DNA of 64,000 bases from positions 1 to 64,000 of the forward strand of contig NZ_JBHLXE010000027.1 of the NCBI RefSeq assembly GCF_042432445.1, in the 5' to 3' direction. The position numbers were made by a program, and so were the translations under genes. Of this stretch, positions 24,862 to 33,253 are shown one piece after another. Position 1 is the stretch's first letter. Each line of letters opens with the position of its first letter. The DNA comes from Thorsellia kenyensis. Lineage in GTDB: Bacteria; Pseudomonadota; Gammaproteobacteria; Enterobacterales; Thorselliaceae. Under the pieces are notes generated by a model. The model had not been told where the DNA came from, ran no database searches, and worked only from the letters and a program-made list of their open reading frames with translations.

Positions 24862-24876
24862 ATAAGGAGAATTATT

Positions 24877-25368
24877 ATGAAAAATCAATTAAGCACAGTT
24901 GTAATTTTTAAAGGCTCTTCTTTAATTACCACTAAAATAAAAGGGATTGAATATGTAGCTATGCGACCTGTAATCGAAGGTATTGGGTTAGATTGGGCTA
25001 GTCAATCCACCAAATTGAAGAGAGCAGCGCATAAATTCAACTGTTGCGATATCGCAACAGTTGCGCAAGATGGAAAATTGCGGCAAATGTTATGTATTCC
25101 ACTAAAGAAATTAAATGGCTGGTTATTTAGTATCAATCCACAAAAAGTTAAAGAATCAGTTAGGGACAAATTAATAGCCTACCAAGAAGAATGTTTTGTA
25201 GCGTTGCATGATTATTGGAGTAAGGGAGTCGCAACGCGCAAGCAACTTACTCCAGCTGAAGTGGAAGCCCAAGAAATAGCAAGATACGACAAAGAGACAT
25301 TTGAGAATGCAAGTAAAGGCGCTGTATTTATGAATGTACGCAAAAGAGCCAAGAAAGAAATCAAGTAA
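24877..25368 (+). CDS. P22_AR_N-type antirepressor-like protein
   Basis: 163 residues from ATG 24877 (AAGGAG upstream). The N-terminal P22 antirepressor domain is clear: IEYVAMRPVIEGIGLDWASQSTKLK, IPLKKLNGWLFSINPQKVKE and KLIAYQEECFVALHDYW. The C-terminal effector domain of P22 Ant is missing; only a short basic tail remains. It may act on the repressor or be a truncated relative. It lies in cargo between G-T and the tape-measure gene. Confidence 0.8.
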   Translation: MKNQLSTVVIFKGSSLITTKIKGIEYVAMRPVIEGIGLDWASQSTKLKRAAHKFNCCDIATVAQDGKLRQMLCIPLKKLNGWLFSINPQKVKESVRDKLIAYQEECFVALHDYWSKGVATRKQLTPAEVEAQEIARYDKETFENASKGAVFMNVRKRAKKEIK

Positions 25369-25379
25369 AGGGTTGAGGC

Positions 25380-25559
25380 TTGGACGAAACGCTATCAATT
25401 GCAATTCGAATTTATGCTTATTGGGGAAAAGAAATAAGCTGCGAGGTCACTGAATCAACGACCTCGACATTGTCAATGGTAATTGATTCGACTACCAATA
25501 GAATTACTCGGGTCGTTGATTTGACGACCTCAACAAAAGCATTTCATCTAATTTATTGA
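25380..25559 (+). CDS. possible 59-residue protein
   Basis: An open frame from TTG 25380, Thr/Ser-rich (TESTTSTLSMVIDSTTNRITRVVDLTTS), with AAAGGG eight bases upstream. The repetitive composition follows from the inverted repeats in the DNA, so it could be chance. Confidence 0.2.
   Translation: MDETLSIAIRIYAYWGKEISCEVTESTTSTLSMVIDSTTNRITRVVDLTTSTKAFHLIY
25443..25531 (+). repeat. alternative inverted repeats
   Basis: GAGGTC (25443-25448) pairs with GACCTC (25460-25465) or with GACCTC near 25526-25531. AATCAACGACC (25453-25463) pairs perfectly with GGTCGTTGATT (25511-25521). The pairings exclude each other, as in attenuators or riboswitch-like leaders. Confidence 0.6.
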
Positions 25560-25858
25560 TATTGTTCCTTAACTTCAATTTGTATAAAGAGGATAGTTTT
25601 CATTTTGTGATCTAAAACGCACATCAGTTCGCAGACTTTAAACTAATGGTTTACCCTTGGTTATAATTTTGGTACTATAGGTTCAAAGAAAGCTTGCATT
25701 TATAGCAATTAAAAATAATTCCAAGCTATTCAACTTACATGAATAAAGTATATGCTTTATTATCTTTTAACCAGGTCGAATGTTCATTTTACTTGGTTTT
25801 TTTGTACCTAGAATTTACTTACAATGCTTTTTTATGAATGCTAAGTGGAGGTATCGCT
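25560..25858 (+). promoter_or_regulatory. promoter region of the ImmA-like gene
   Basis: No gene seen. It contains promoter-like TATAAT and TACTATAGG with TTGGTT upstream (about 25653-25680), a GGTTCAA motif like the repressor half-sites just after it, a hairpin ATAAAG-tatatg-CTTTAT (25743-25760), and a terminator-like AACCAGGT...ACTTGGTTTTTTT (about 25769-25803). The next gene thus appears to have its own regulated promoter. Confidence 0.4.
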
Positions 25859-26356
25859 ATGATTACGACCGCTAATAATATATTAAATACTGTTTGGGAA
25901 AATAGATATTTCCCAGTTGACCCTATTTGGATAGCTAAAAAAATGGGGCTTTCAGTATATTCTTTAGAGACACCTCCTGATGTTTCTGGCGCCCTTGTTA
26001 AAAGAGCTGATAGAGATCCTGTTATTTTATTGAACCAGAATGACAGCGAACAGAGAATGCGCTTTACGTGCGCGCATGAACTAGGACATTACATTCAGCG
26101 ACTTGAAAGCAACATTGAAAATTCAAAAGAATATGAATATGTTGATTTATTCAGCAAGCTTTCTCAGGAAAATCAGAATGAAGAAGAGAAGCTAGCTAAT
26201 AAGTTTGCTCTTGCACTATTAATACCTAAAGAAGCTTTATTGCACGATGTTAAGGAAAACTGCTCACCAGCCATGATGGCATATCGATTTGGAGTTCCTG
26301 ATGATGTAATCAGGGTAGCTCTTGAGGAATATGGTATTCATGGTTATGGAAGATGA
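25859..26356 (+). CDS. ImmA/IrrE-like metallopeptidase
   Basis: 165 residues from ATG 25859 (GGAGG upstream). HELGH at 73-77 with the preceding RFTCAHE, and the downstream EEEKLANKFALALLIPKEAL supplying the third ligand, define the family. Such proteases cleave a partner repressor (as ImmA cleaves ImmR in ICEBs1). No HTH partner is adjacent. Instead the next gene encodes a membrane protein overlapping it by 17 bases. The target could be the prophage repressor or the membrane partner. Confidence 0.88.
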   Translation: MITTANNILNTVWENRYFPVDPIWIAKKMGLSVYSLETPPDVSGALVKRADRDPVILLNQNDSEQRMRFTCAHELGHYIQRLESNIENSKEYEYVDLFSKLSQENQNEEEKLANKFALALLIPKEALLHDVKENCSPAMMAYRFGVPDDVIRVALEEYGIHGYGR

Positions 26357-26795
26357 TGATTCTAAACAGGGCGAAGGGTGGATAACGTCATTTTTCCATA
26401 GCGAAAGAATAGCTAAGCATGGAGAGACAGACAGTAAAACTGGTTCAGTCAGCACAAAAAAAATAATAACAAGAGAAGTTACAAAAGAAAGGCAAGAGTT
26501 TAACCAATTAGAGCACCTTGGTAGCTTATCGCCGGAAGATATTGAAAAACGTTATAACTTAATTAATCAAGATGATTTAACAACAGACATAACACTAAAG
26601 AAAAAATTCGCATATTATTTCTTTTGGGTTTTAGGTGTTCAGCTAGCAGTAATGAATGCTGTGTTTATATTTGTAGGACTTGGCGGGTTGGACTTTAGTG
26701 ATGTTGCGTTAAATATCTATATGTCTGGAACACTAATTGAGGTGTTTGGCATTGTGCTAGTTATGGTTAAGTATCTATTTTCAAGTAAAAAATAA
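26340..26795 (+). CDS. membrane partner of the ImmA-like protease
   Basis: About 151 residues; starts at 26331, 26340 or 26346 are all possible because the ribosome site (GAGG near 26324) is not well spaced to one of them. A soluble charged N-terminal half (KKIITREVTKERQEFNQLEHLGSLSPEDIEKRYNL) precedes two membrane helices (YYFFWVLGVQLAVMNAVFIF and LIEVFGIVLVMVKYLF). The overlap with the protease gene implies joint function: an anchored substrate, a sensor or an exclusion protein. Confidence 0.6.
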   Translation: MVMEDDDSKQGEGWITSFFHSERIAKHGETDSKTGSVSTKKIITREVTKERQEFNQLEHLGSLSPEDIEKRYNLINQDDLTTDITLKKKFAYYFFWVLGVQLAVMNAVFIFVGLGGLDFSDVALNIYMSGTLIEVFGIVLVMVKYLFSSKK

Positions 26796-26815
26796 ATTAC
26801 ATACTACTTTTAATG

Positions 26816-26837
26816 AACCGCCCCCGAGGCGGTTTTT
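26816..26837 (+). terminator. terminator
   Basis: AACCGCC-cccga-GGCGGTTTTT after the ImmA pair. Confidence 0.8.
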
Positions 26838-26913
26838 CTTATACAGACAATTAATTCTATCTTTTCGGATGTTTTTAAATGTACCCTATACCTCAGTATA
26901 AAGTTATTAAATT

Positions 26914-27321
26914 ATGATAAAAAAAATAACTTACACAATTGGCGTGATTATTTTTCTTTGGTGGTTTTTTTTAGCGCATGTTTCCTTTTCTGATTTTTCT
27001 GATAAAGAATGGATTTACCGGGAAAATGAACAATACATAGCAAAAACATATACACCTAAGTTAATTAACCCATTTGGATTGTATTTTCACTTAATGAAAG
27101 AAGATCCAACCTACGTTGTGCTATTTGATAAAAATGGTCGTTATTTAGGACAAAGCTCTCCATTCTTTATTGATCATGGTCTTGCTATGGATGGGGGGCA
27201 ATTACCAGAAAATGATGCCATGCAATTTTATATTGTAAGTCTTAATGATTATACTGATGAGTACATTATTCCAGTAAATAATAAAAAATGGTGGAGTTAT
27301 ATCCTTCAATATTTTCATTAA
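26914..27321 (+). CDS. membrane-anchored hypothetical protein
   Basis: 135 residues. The N-terminal hydrophobic helix (ITYTIGVIIFLWWFFLAHVSF) acts as anchor or uncleaved signal. The remaining ~110 residues (YVVLFDKNGRYLGQSSPFFI, MQFYIVSLNDYTDEYIIPV) look like a small beta-rich periplasmic domain. No clear ribosome site. AT-rich cargo. It may be a lysogenic-conversion protein. Confidence 0.55.
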   Translation: MIKKITYTIGVIIFLWWFFLAHVSFSDFSDKEWIYRENEQYIAKTYTPKLINPFGLYFHLMKEDPTYVVLFDKNGRYLGQSSPFFIDHGLAMDGGQLPENDAMQFYIVSLNDYTDEYIIPVNNKKWWSYILQYFH

Positions 27322-27421
27322 CTTTTGTAAAAGATAAGGTAGCAACACCAAACTACCCCGAGGCTGTTTTCATTTAAACATTCCGCACAATTTAATCTGA
27401 TAAACTAAAAAAGGAGTCTTG

Positions 27422-27826
27422 ATGCTAAAAAGGACCGCAGTTCTATATGCTTTATCTACTCTATTTACTCTAAGTAATTTGGCTATTGCTAGTGATGATA
27501 TGTATATTGAAGATCGTAAAATAATGGCATTAAAAAGTTGCATTTATAATAATGAAAAAGCGTTAGGTACATATCATGAAAATCCAAATGTTTTAGATTA
27601 TAGTTTATGGTCTTTGTCAATAGGAGAAAATGAAGGGTATTTCTCTCCTGAGGGGATGTTAGCCCTGTCTGACTTTGTAATGAAGGAGACGGAGGATTTT
27701 CATAAACGTAGGTTTAGCTATCATTTAGAGGGTTATCGAGGAGATTTTAATCATTTATTTGCCGACTGCTACCGATTCCATCAATCACCAGAATTAGAAG
27801 AGTTTTTAAAAAACACTCCACCATAG
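27422..27826 (+). CDS. secreted protein, possibly Tai4-like
   Basis: 134 residues from ATG 27422 with AGGAG upstream. A signal peptide ends near SNLAIA-SD. The mature helical protein has two Cys (KSCIYNNEKALG and DCYRFHQSPELEEFL) that could form one disulfide. Size, periplasmic location and the Cys pattern recall T6SS amidase-immunity proteins of the Tai4 kind, but that is a weak guess. Confidence 0.5.
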   Translation: MLKRTAVLYALSTLFTLSNLAIASDDMYIEDRKIMALKSCIYNNEKALGTYHENPNVLDYSLWSLSIGENEGYFSPEGMLALSDFVMKETEDFHKRRFSYHLEGYRGDFNHLFADCYRFHQSPELEEFLKNTPP

Positions 27827-27880
27827 ATAATATGTTTAAATTAATTACTATAAAAAGGACTAAATATAATTTAGTTATTT

Positions 27881-27915
27881 CAACCGCCCTCGAGGCGGTT
27901 TTTTCGTTTCTGGAG
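27881..27915 (+). terminator. terminator within a 35-bp repeat, copy 1
   Basis: AACCGCC-ctcga-GGCGGTTTTTT followed by the leader to CTGGAG. All 35 bases recur unchanged at 36582-36616. Copy 1 precedes the tape-measure gene. Confidence 0.85.
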
Positions 27916-27923
27916 CATAGAAA

Positions 27924-30900
27924 ATGTCAGACATAGCAAATCTACACTTACGGGTGAACACTAAAGAAATTAATGATGCGAAACAAGCATTATTAGATTT
28001 AGATGAAACGGGCAAAAACTCAGCGATGACCGTTAAAGAGCTAGGTAAAGCCTTTGCAGGATTTGTCATTGGTACAAGCCTAACTAAAATCGTTAAAGAA
28101 GCAACAATGGCGAATGCTCGTTACCGTGAGCTTGGCGTCACGATGAAAGCGATTGGTATGAATGCAGGTTATTCGTCAAGAGAGCTTTTAAGCGTTGAAG
28201 ATGCTCTTAAAAAGACAGGTATTAGTGCAATTGAATCACGCTCAAGTATCGCGACCTTAATTCAAGCAAATATTGATTTAGGTAAAGCAACTCAATTAGC
28301 AAGATTAGCCCAAGATGCGGCAGTTATTGGCGGTTTAAACTCGTCCGAAGCATACAACCGTTTAATTTACGGTGTGCAAACAGCGCAAACTGACGTGTTG
28401 AGAACAATTGGTATTACAGTTAACTTTGAAGATGCGTATAAAAAAATGGCTCTTCAAATTGGGAAAACAGCCAATTCATTAACCGAGCAAGAAAAGACGC
28501 AAGCTCGTGTTAATGCGGTAATGGAACGTGGTGCGGGCATCTCAGGAGCTTATGAAGCATCTATGAGTGAGGCAGGTAAACAGTTACGCTCTATGAGCCG
28601 TTACGTTGACGATTTAAAAGTAAAAATGGGCGCATCTTTTATGCCTGAATTTACTGATGGTGTCTCATTGGCTACTAAAGCTGTTAAAGCCCTTGAAGAA
28701 AACTCTACAACAGTTGCCACTGTGATTAAAACGGCTCTTGTTGCTGGATTGATGTCATCAGTAGTTTGGGCGACTAAGTTTTCAGTATCAAAAATCAAAG
28801 CATCGCAAGCCAATATCACTCTTTTACGCACAGAAGCACAATTAGCCCTTACACAAGCTCAATCTGCTAAAACGCAAGCTACTAGAACTAATCTAGATAG
28901 AGTTGCACATCAAAATAAAATGCAACAATTGCTAAGCCAAAGGACGGCTGAACAACAAGCTGCACTAGGGACAGATAGAGCAGCTCAAGCAAATAGAAAT
29001 TTAGAAGCAGCGAGGTTAAGGCTTACCAGAGCAAATATGCAAGCTAGAGCTAGTGAAACAGCTCTGGCAAATGCTACCAATGCCACTGCAGCGGCTCAAT
29101 CGAGAGTTTCAGGGTTATCTGGGATGAGTAGGGCTTTAGGTGCTATTGGTGGTCCAGCAGGGGCGGCCATTATCGCTGCTAGTGCATTGTATTCATTCTG
29201 GCAACAAGCAAAAGCTACAAGAGAAGAAGCGATAAATTTAGGTAAAGAGTTTGAAAACTTAAATCAAACAATGGCTAAATTTAGCAATTTTGTTCAAGCT
29301 GATAAATCTAACTCAGAGATATTATCGTCATTAAGCACTATTGGTAGTCAGTTTGAACAGCTAGATAAAATTAACACTGAAATAAACGATTTGGGTCAAG
29401 GTTATCTATTATCTACAGCAACTTTTAAGTCTAATGAATCCATAAAGAATCAAATTATGGAATTACAAGGCCAGCGATATTATGTGAAACTTGGTTTGGA
29501 TAAGATTATTTCTGATATAAAGTCAAGTAATACAAGCTTAAAGGATGCATTTAAGCAATTTGAGGAAAACTCAGCTTCACTTACTTATGATTCAATTAAG
29601 AAGACTTATAAAGAGGCTCAAAATATATCGTTGTACCTTGATGATGAAATTAAGAAAATTGATGCTCAGATTGAGAAAAGCTCAGCACAAATTAATCAGT
29701 GGAAAAATGTTTCTCTTAAAGATATGCGAAATCAGCTTAAATCGGCTGAATCAAAAGGAGAAGATGAAAGAGCTGAAAGAATAAAAAAGAGTATTATTTT
29801 AACCACTCAAAAGCTTGAAGCTGAGGAAGTTAAATTAAATGCTTTATATGAAATTAGAAATGGACTATTGGAAAGAAACAAGATAGCAACAAATGGAATC
29901 AACTCTAGTTCTTCAATTTTACTATCTAATTTACCAAGAATTGCTAGCTCTTTAGTACAGCAAAACATTCAGTGGAATCAATTGAATCAGGGAATTATAG
30001 CAACGTTTAATAGCCTTAATGCCTTTTCAAGAGCAAGCGTTCCGGCTGACAATGATTTAGCAACTAAATTTAAAGCAAAATTAGATTCTATAAATATCAG
30101 ATCTGAAATAGGTAGAATGGTTAATGCTGCTGATAGGGAAATGGCTAATTTGACCCAAGATTTTGTGGAAGATGGGTTTAATAAAGAACAATCTTTAGCG
30201 TTGGCAAAAGCTGAATATGAAAGACTTAAGATTGAAAGAGAAAACGCCAAAAAAAACAGTTTAGGTGCTAAGGGCGTGAAGGATGATTCTGGTATCAGAG
30301 CGTTACTTGATTCAAAAGAACGTTTACGAACTCTAGCTGAGCAATTAAGAGCAAGTGAGAAGTTAACTGCAGAGGAAAAGCGCCTTGCTGAATTTGAAGA
30401 GAAAATGTTACAAATAAAGGGTAAAGCTCAAACTGCAGATGATTTGGCGCTACTTGCCCAAGAAGGCTTATTAAGATCTTCTCTTCAACAAGAAGCTTAT
30501 GTTTCAAAAATGGTTAGTGCTAAACAAGCATATCTTGAAGTAAGTAAGCAGATTTCTCTTGAACAACGTAACCAAGAGGAAAATCTTAAACAGCAGTTAG
30601 GTACTTTAACAATGAGCTCTAAACAAGCCGCCCAATATGCTAGAGAGCAGCAGATTAGAAATCAGTTTGCACAAAAACGTTCTGAAATTGCTGATTCAGG
30701 GTTATTAGCTCCGATTTATTCGACTTCGCTTGTATTACAAGAACAATCGGCTATTGGTTTAAGTAAAAAAGCTAATGCTGAATTTTTAGAAGCACAAGGT
30801 AGCTGGAAAAGTGGGGCAATTAAAGCTTGGAATGATTACGAGGAAAGTGTCACAAATGTTGTTGGTAATGTCTCTCAAATAGGATCAAAAGCTTTCGATG

Positions 30901-31475
30901 GAATGGCTAATTCTTTAACAGATTTTGTTATGACAGGTAAAGCAAGTTTTGGTGAATTTTCTAAATCTATTCTTAGCGATATTGCATCTATGACTCTAAG
31001 AATGGCAATGTTTAATGCTATTAAAATGGGAGGTACAGTATTAGGCTTGGGAGGTTGGTTTGCTGACGGTGGGTTCACTGGTTTTGGTGGTAAATATGAG
31101 CCTGCAGGAGTGGTTCACAAAGGAGAATTTGTATTCACCAAAGAAGCTACACAACGCTTGGGCGTTCGTAACCTATATGAAATAATGCAAAGAGCACATG
31201 CAGGTTATGCGCAAGGCGGTGTCGTTGGTGGGGGAATGGCTCCCACAGTTAACAATTCACATATCCCTTCTATGATAGGGTTGGGCGCTGGTGACATCCA
31301 CGTTAGTGTAGTTGTAAACAACAACGGTGGCAGCAGTGAAACACAGTCAAGCATTTCTGGCGGTGGTGAGAATCTTGGTAAAGCAATAGGGGGAGTAGTT
31401 CGTGAAGCAATCATGAAAGAAACCAAACAAGGAGGAATCATTCACCAAGTCATTAACAATAGGATGGGAAGGTGA
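27924..31475 (+). CDS. tail tape measure protein
   Basis: 1183 residues. The N-terminal ~250 residues resemble tape-measure families (LHLRVNTKEINDAKQALLDLDE, SLTKIVKEATMANARYRELG). Long Ala/Gln/Lys coiled coils and hydrophobic spans follow (GAAIIAASALYSFWQ; WGAIKAWNDYEESV region), then a lambda H-like C-terminal part (MTGKASFGEFSKSILSDIASMTLRMAMFNAIK) and a Gly-rich end (GWFADGGFTGFGGKYEPAGVVHKGEFV). It sets tail length: 1183 residues at ~1.5 angstrom per residue implies a tail of very roughly 170-180 nm. Confidence 0.93.
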   Translation: MSDIANLHLRVNTKEINDAKQALLDLDETGKNSAMTVKELGKAFAGFVIGTSLTKIVKEATMANARYRELGVTMKAIGMNAGYSSRELLSVEDALKKTGISAIESRSSIATLIQANIDLGKATQLARLAQDAAVIGGLNSSEAYNRLIYGVQTAQTDVLRTIGITVNFEDAYKKMALQIGKTANSLTEQEKTQARVNAVMERGAGISGAYEASMSEAGKQLRSMSRYVDDLKVKMGASFMPEFTDGVSLATKAVKALEENSTTVATVIKTALVAGLMSSVVWATKFSVSKIKASQANITLLRTEAQLALTQAQSAKTQATRTNLDRVAHQNKMQQLLSQRTAEQQAALGTDRAAQANRNLEAARLRLTRANMQARASETALANATNATAAAQSRVSGLSGMSRALGAIGGPAGAAIIAASALYSFWQQAKATREEAINLGKEFENLNQTMAKFSNFVQADKSNSEILSSLSTIGSQFEQLDKINTEINDLGQGYLLSTATFKSNESIKNQIMELQGQRYYVKLGLDKIISDIKSSNTSLKDAFKQFEENSASLTYDSIKKTYKEAQNISLYLDDEIKKIDAQIEKSSAQINQWKNVSLKDMRNQLKSAESKGEDERAERIKKSIILTTQKLEAEEVKLNALYEIRNGLLERNKIATNGINSSSSILLSNLPRIASSLVQQNIQWNQLNQGIIATFNSLNAFSRASVPADNDLATKFKAKLDSINIRSEIGRMVNAADREMANLTQDFVEDGFNKEQSLALAKAEYERLKIERENAKKNSLGAKGVKDDSGIRALLDSKERLRTLAEQLRASEKLTAEEKRLAEFEEKMLQIKGKAQTADDLALLAQEGLLRSSLQQEAYVSKMVSAKQAYLEVSKQISLEQRNQEENLKQQLGTLTMSSKQAAQYAREQQIRNQFAQKRSEIADSGLLAPIYSTSLVLQEQSAIGLSKKANAEFLEAQGSWKSGAIKAWNDYEESVTNVVGNVSQIGSKAFDGMANSLTDFVMTGKASFGEFSKSILSDIASMTLRMAMFNAIKMGGTVLGLGGWFADGGFTGFGGKYEPAGVVHKGEFVFTKEATQRLGVRNLYEIMQRAHAGYAQGGVVGGGMAPTVNNSHIPSMIGLGAGDIHVSVVVNNNGGSSETQSSISGGGENLGKAIGGVVREAIMKETKQGGIIHQVINNRMGR

Positions 31476-31615
31476 TGGGTAATAAACAAGCTGAAACGAC
31501 TAAAATCATTCTTGATAAGAATGAGCTTAACAAAATTGTTAGAGAAGCTATACTTAAGGAAACTAAGCCTAGTAGCATTCTTCATCAAAATGTCAAAGAT
31601 AGAATGGAAAAATAA
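31475..31615 (+). CDS. 46-residue copy of the tape-measure C-terminus
   Basis: Starts at an ATG overlapping the tape-measure stop (TGATG). Its last 26 residues (IVREAILKETKPSSILHQNV...) align along their length with the final 26 residues of the tape-measure protein (VVREAIMKETKQGGIIHQVI...). It looks like a partial tandem duplication kept as a small coupled gene, perhaps binding whatever the tape-measure end binds. Confidence 0.6.
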   Translation: MGNKQAETTKIILDKNELNKIVREAILKETKPSSILHQNVKDRMEK

Positions 31616-31670
31616 TGAACAAAACACTTCAAATAAAAAATCAGAAAGCAATAACAGTGGAGGAGGACGT

Positions 31671-31880
31671 ATGGATGATCGATTAAATAAATTAGAAGGA
31701 CAAGTTGATTCTATGAAACTCGATATTACTGTAATTAAGTCAAACTATTCAACAAAGGAAGATATAGCAAATGTCAGAAGTGAAATACACTCAACAATAT
31801 CAAACCAAACAAAATGGTTAGCTGGTATTATCATAGGCGTAGCTTCAATTGCATTAGCTGTAGCAAGGTTTTTATTCTAA
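31671..31880 (+). CDS. XhlA-like small membrane protein
   Basis: 69 residues from ATG 31671, supported by GGAGGAGG upstream. A coiled coil (RLNKLEGQVDSMKLDITVIKS) and one C-terminal membrane helix (WLAGIIIGVASIALAVARFLF) match the XhlA/hemolysin-like phage proteins linked to lysis. A 23-codon frame at 31615-31686 overlaps its start and may couple it to the upstream gene. Confidence 0.65.
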   Translation: MDDRLNKLEGQVDSMKLDITVIKSNYSTKEDIANVRSEIHSTISNQTKWLAGIIIGVASIALAVARFLF

Positions 31881-31965
31881 CTTTGAATTCACTTAGCACA
31901 CCCTATTCAAATGTTAGTAAATGTAAGCTATCATAAGTTACTTTTAACTGACATTTGGAGGGTTT

Positions 31966-32199
31966 ATGAAAATAATTGGTGTAATATTCTTTTTTATTGG
32001 ATTTATTACAATAGTTTTGGGAGTTTTAAATTTTGAGTTAGCTGTTTATAGCGCAGTTGGTTCAACTCTTGCTATATGCGGTACTTTGATGGCTATTTTT
32101 TGCCCTAGATTGAGTGATAAGGTTTGTGGGTCTTGCAAAAGCAAAGTTCATGTTGATGCTAAGAAGTGTAAGCATTGTTCTCAAGATTTGTTTAACTAA
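31966..32199 (+). CDS. membrane protein with zinc ribbon
   Basis: 77 residues from an ATG with GGAGGG upstream. Two membrane helices (about 2-24 and 27-46) are followed by a C-terminal zinc ribbon CGSCKSK...CKHCSQD. Small membrane proteins of this layout are common prophage cargo. Function unknown. Confidence 0.65.
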   Translation: MKIIGVIFFFIGFITIVLGVLNFELAVYSAVGSTLAICGTLMAIFCPRLSDKVCGSCKSKVHVDAKKCKHCSQDLFN

Positions 32200-32310
32200 A
32201 GTTTGGAGATTACGCATAAAATAATTCTATTAACTTTAGAAAATGTAATTAATATACAAACACTTAAAGTAAAAGATGATTTTATGCGAACAAATGAACT
32301 AGTGTCACTA

Positions 32311-32332
32311 ACCCTTCAACAGAAGGGTTTTA
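32311..32332. terminator. terminator between convergent genes
   Basis: AACCCTT-caacag-AAGGGTTTT, between the zinc-ribbon gene and the minus-strand lipoprotein gene. Confidence 0.65.
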
Positions 32333-32356
32333 AAGATTGATTGTATGGCGTTTCTT

Positions 32357-32890
32357 TTAAATTTTAACAGAATCAAGGTAGGTTAAAAATTGCATTATAT
32401 TATTTTTAACAGCTCTATTAATCGATTCTTGGTGTCTTACTGCCCCTAAAAAAGCATAATCAAATGGAACTATACCCTCTGACTGGATAGTTTTATTAAC
32501 TAAAACTTCACCTGATTTTCTATCGATGATATCATATTTTGCAGTGACAATAGTCTTGAATTCTGCACCAAAACTTGGTATGTCCATAGCTAAAATTTTT
32601 ACTGAAAGATTAACTTTTTTTTCAGCGTCATCAATAAATATAGTTTTCCTATTAAGCGCTTCTTCTATTGAGTCTTTCCATAAAGTTGGTACGTTAAAAA
32701 TCTGTATATCTTGAGGAATATCACCAGTTTTTTCAGCTGGTGTTGCAACTGAAACAGTTATTGATTTTAGCTCAGCATCAATTTTATTAGTGCTAGGTTG
32801 AACCGATTCAACAGAAAAATTTAGTGGTGGCACAGATTGACAGCCTGTAAGTAGTAAACACATGGTAAATATTAGTGCTAATTGCTTCAT
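32357..32890 (-). CDS. lipoprotein, lysogenic-conversion type
   Basis: 177 residues. The signal peptide has lipobox LLTGC (Cys17). The mature domain has beta strands (KSITVSVATP, VNLSVKILAMDIPSFGAEFKTIVTAKYDII) and a final helix. AAAGGAG lies upstream of the ATG. It is the only minus-strand gene in the late region, so it is expressed independently of the late operon, as expected of a moron that alters the lysogen's envelope. It is of the size of the lipoproteins common in enterobacterial prophages. Confidence 0.7.
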   Translation of the reverse strand: MKQLALIFTMCLLLTGCQSVPPLNFSVESVQPSTNKIDAELKSITVSVATPAEKTGDIPQDIQIFNVPTLWKDSIEEALNRKTIFIDDAEKKVNLSVKILAMDIPSFGAEFKTIVTAKYDIIDRKSGEVLVNKTIQSEGIVPFDYAFLGAVRHQESINRAVKNNIMQFLTYLDSVKI

Positions 32891-33011
32891 TAATTTCTCC
32901 TTTGTAAGAAAGTATGTAATTTATGGGTTTATATTGTAAACTATATACGGAGCTTTACACAAATATACTTATTATTATATTCATGCTTAGCACATTAAAT
33001 AATACTTGATG

Positions 33012-33040
33012 TTGACATCATTCCGAGATGTTAGTATATT
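33012..33040 (+). promoter_or_regulatory. strong promoter of the structured RNA
   Basis: TTGACA (33012-33017), 17 bases, TATATT (33035-33040). It is one of the best sigma-70 matches in the window. Transcription would start near 33047, at the first arm of the structured leader. Confidence 0.75.
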
Positions 33041-33044
33041 TGCT

Positions 33045-33219
33045 GTAGGCCTAGAAACCTAACACAAAGAATTCAATCTTACTCCCCCGTCAAATTGAAT
33101 TTCAGCTTTATTGCTAATCTCGACTATGTCGGGAGGGCGACTAATACAAGACCCGCAAGGGGAATAAGTCCGCAGTATCTTTGTGCTGTTTCTAGCCTCC
33201 CGACACCCTATTAAGGGTG
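33045..33219 (+). ncRNA. C4-like antirepressor RNA/leader
   Basis: The segment 33045-33069 (GTAGGCCTAGAAACC...CACAAAG) is complementary with small bulges to 33179-33200 (CTTTGTGCTGTTTCTAGCC..). Within it AATTCAAT/ATTGAATT forms a hairpin (about 33070-33101). GTCGGGAGG (33128-33136) pairs perfectly with CCTCCCGAC (33196-33204), competing with the long arm. CACCC-tattaa-GGGTG follows (33204-33219). An RNA with a GGGAGG/CCTCCC core just before an antirepressor gene fits the C4 antisense RNAs of P1/P7-type immI loci. The Rfam match is from memory. Confidence 0.6.
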
Positions 33220-33253
33220 ATTTTCCCTAGAAAGAAAAACAAAGGAGTCAATC

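Noticed and set aside
29545..29784. 79-codon Arg/Leu-rich frame
   Set aside because: Out-of-frame shadow of the tape-measure coiled coil.
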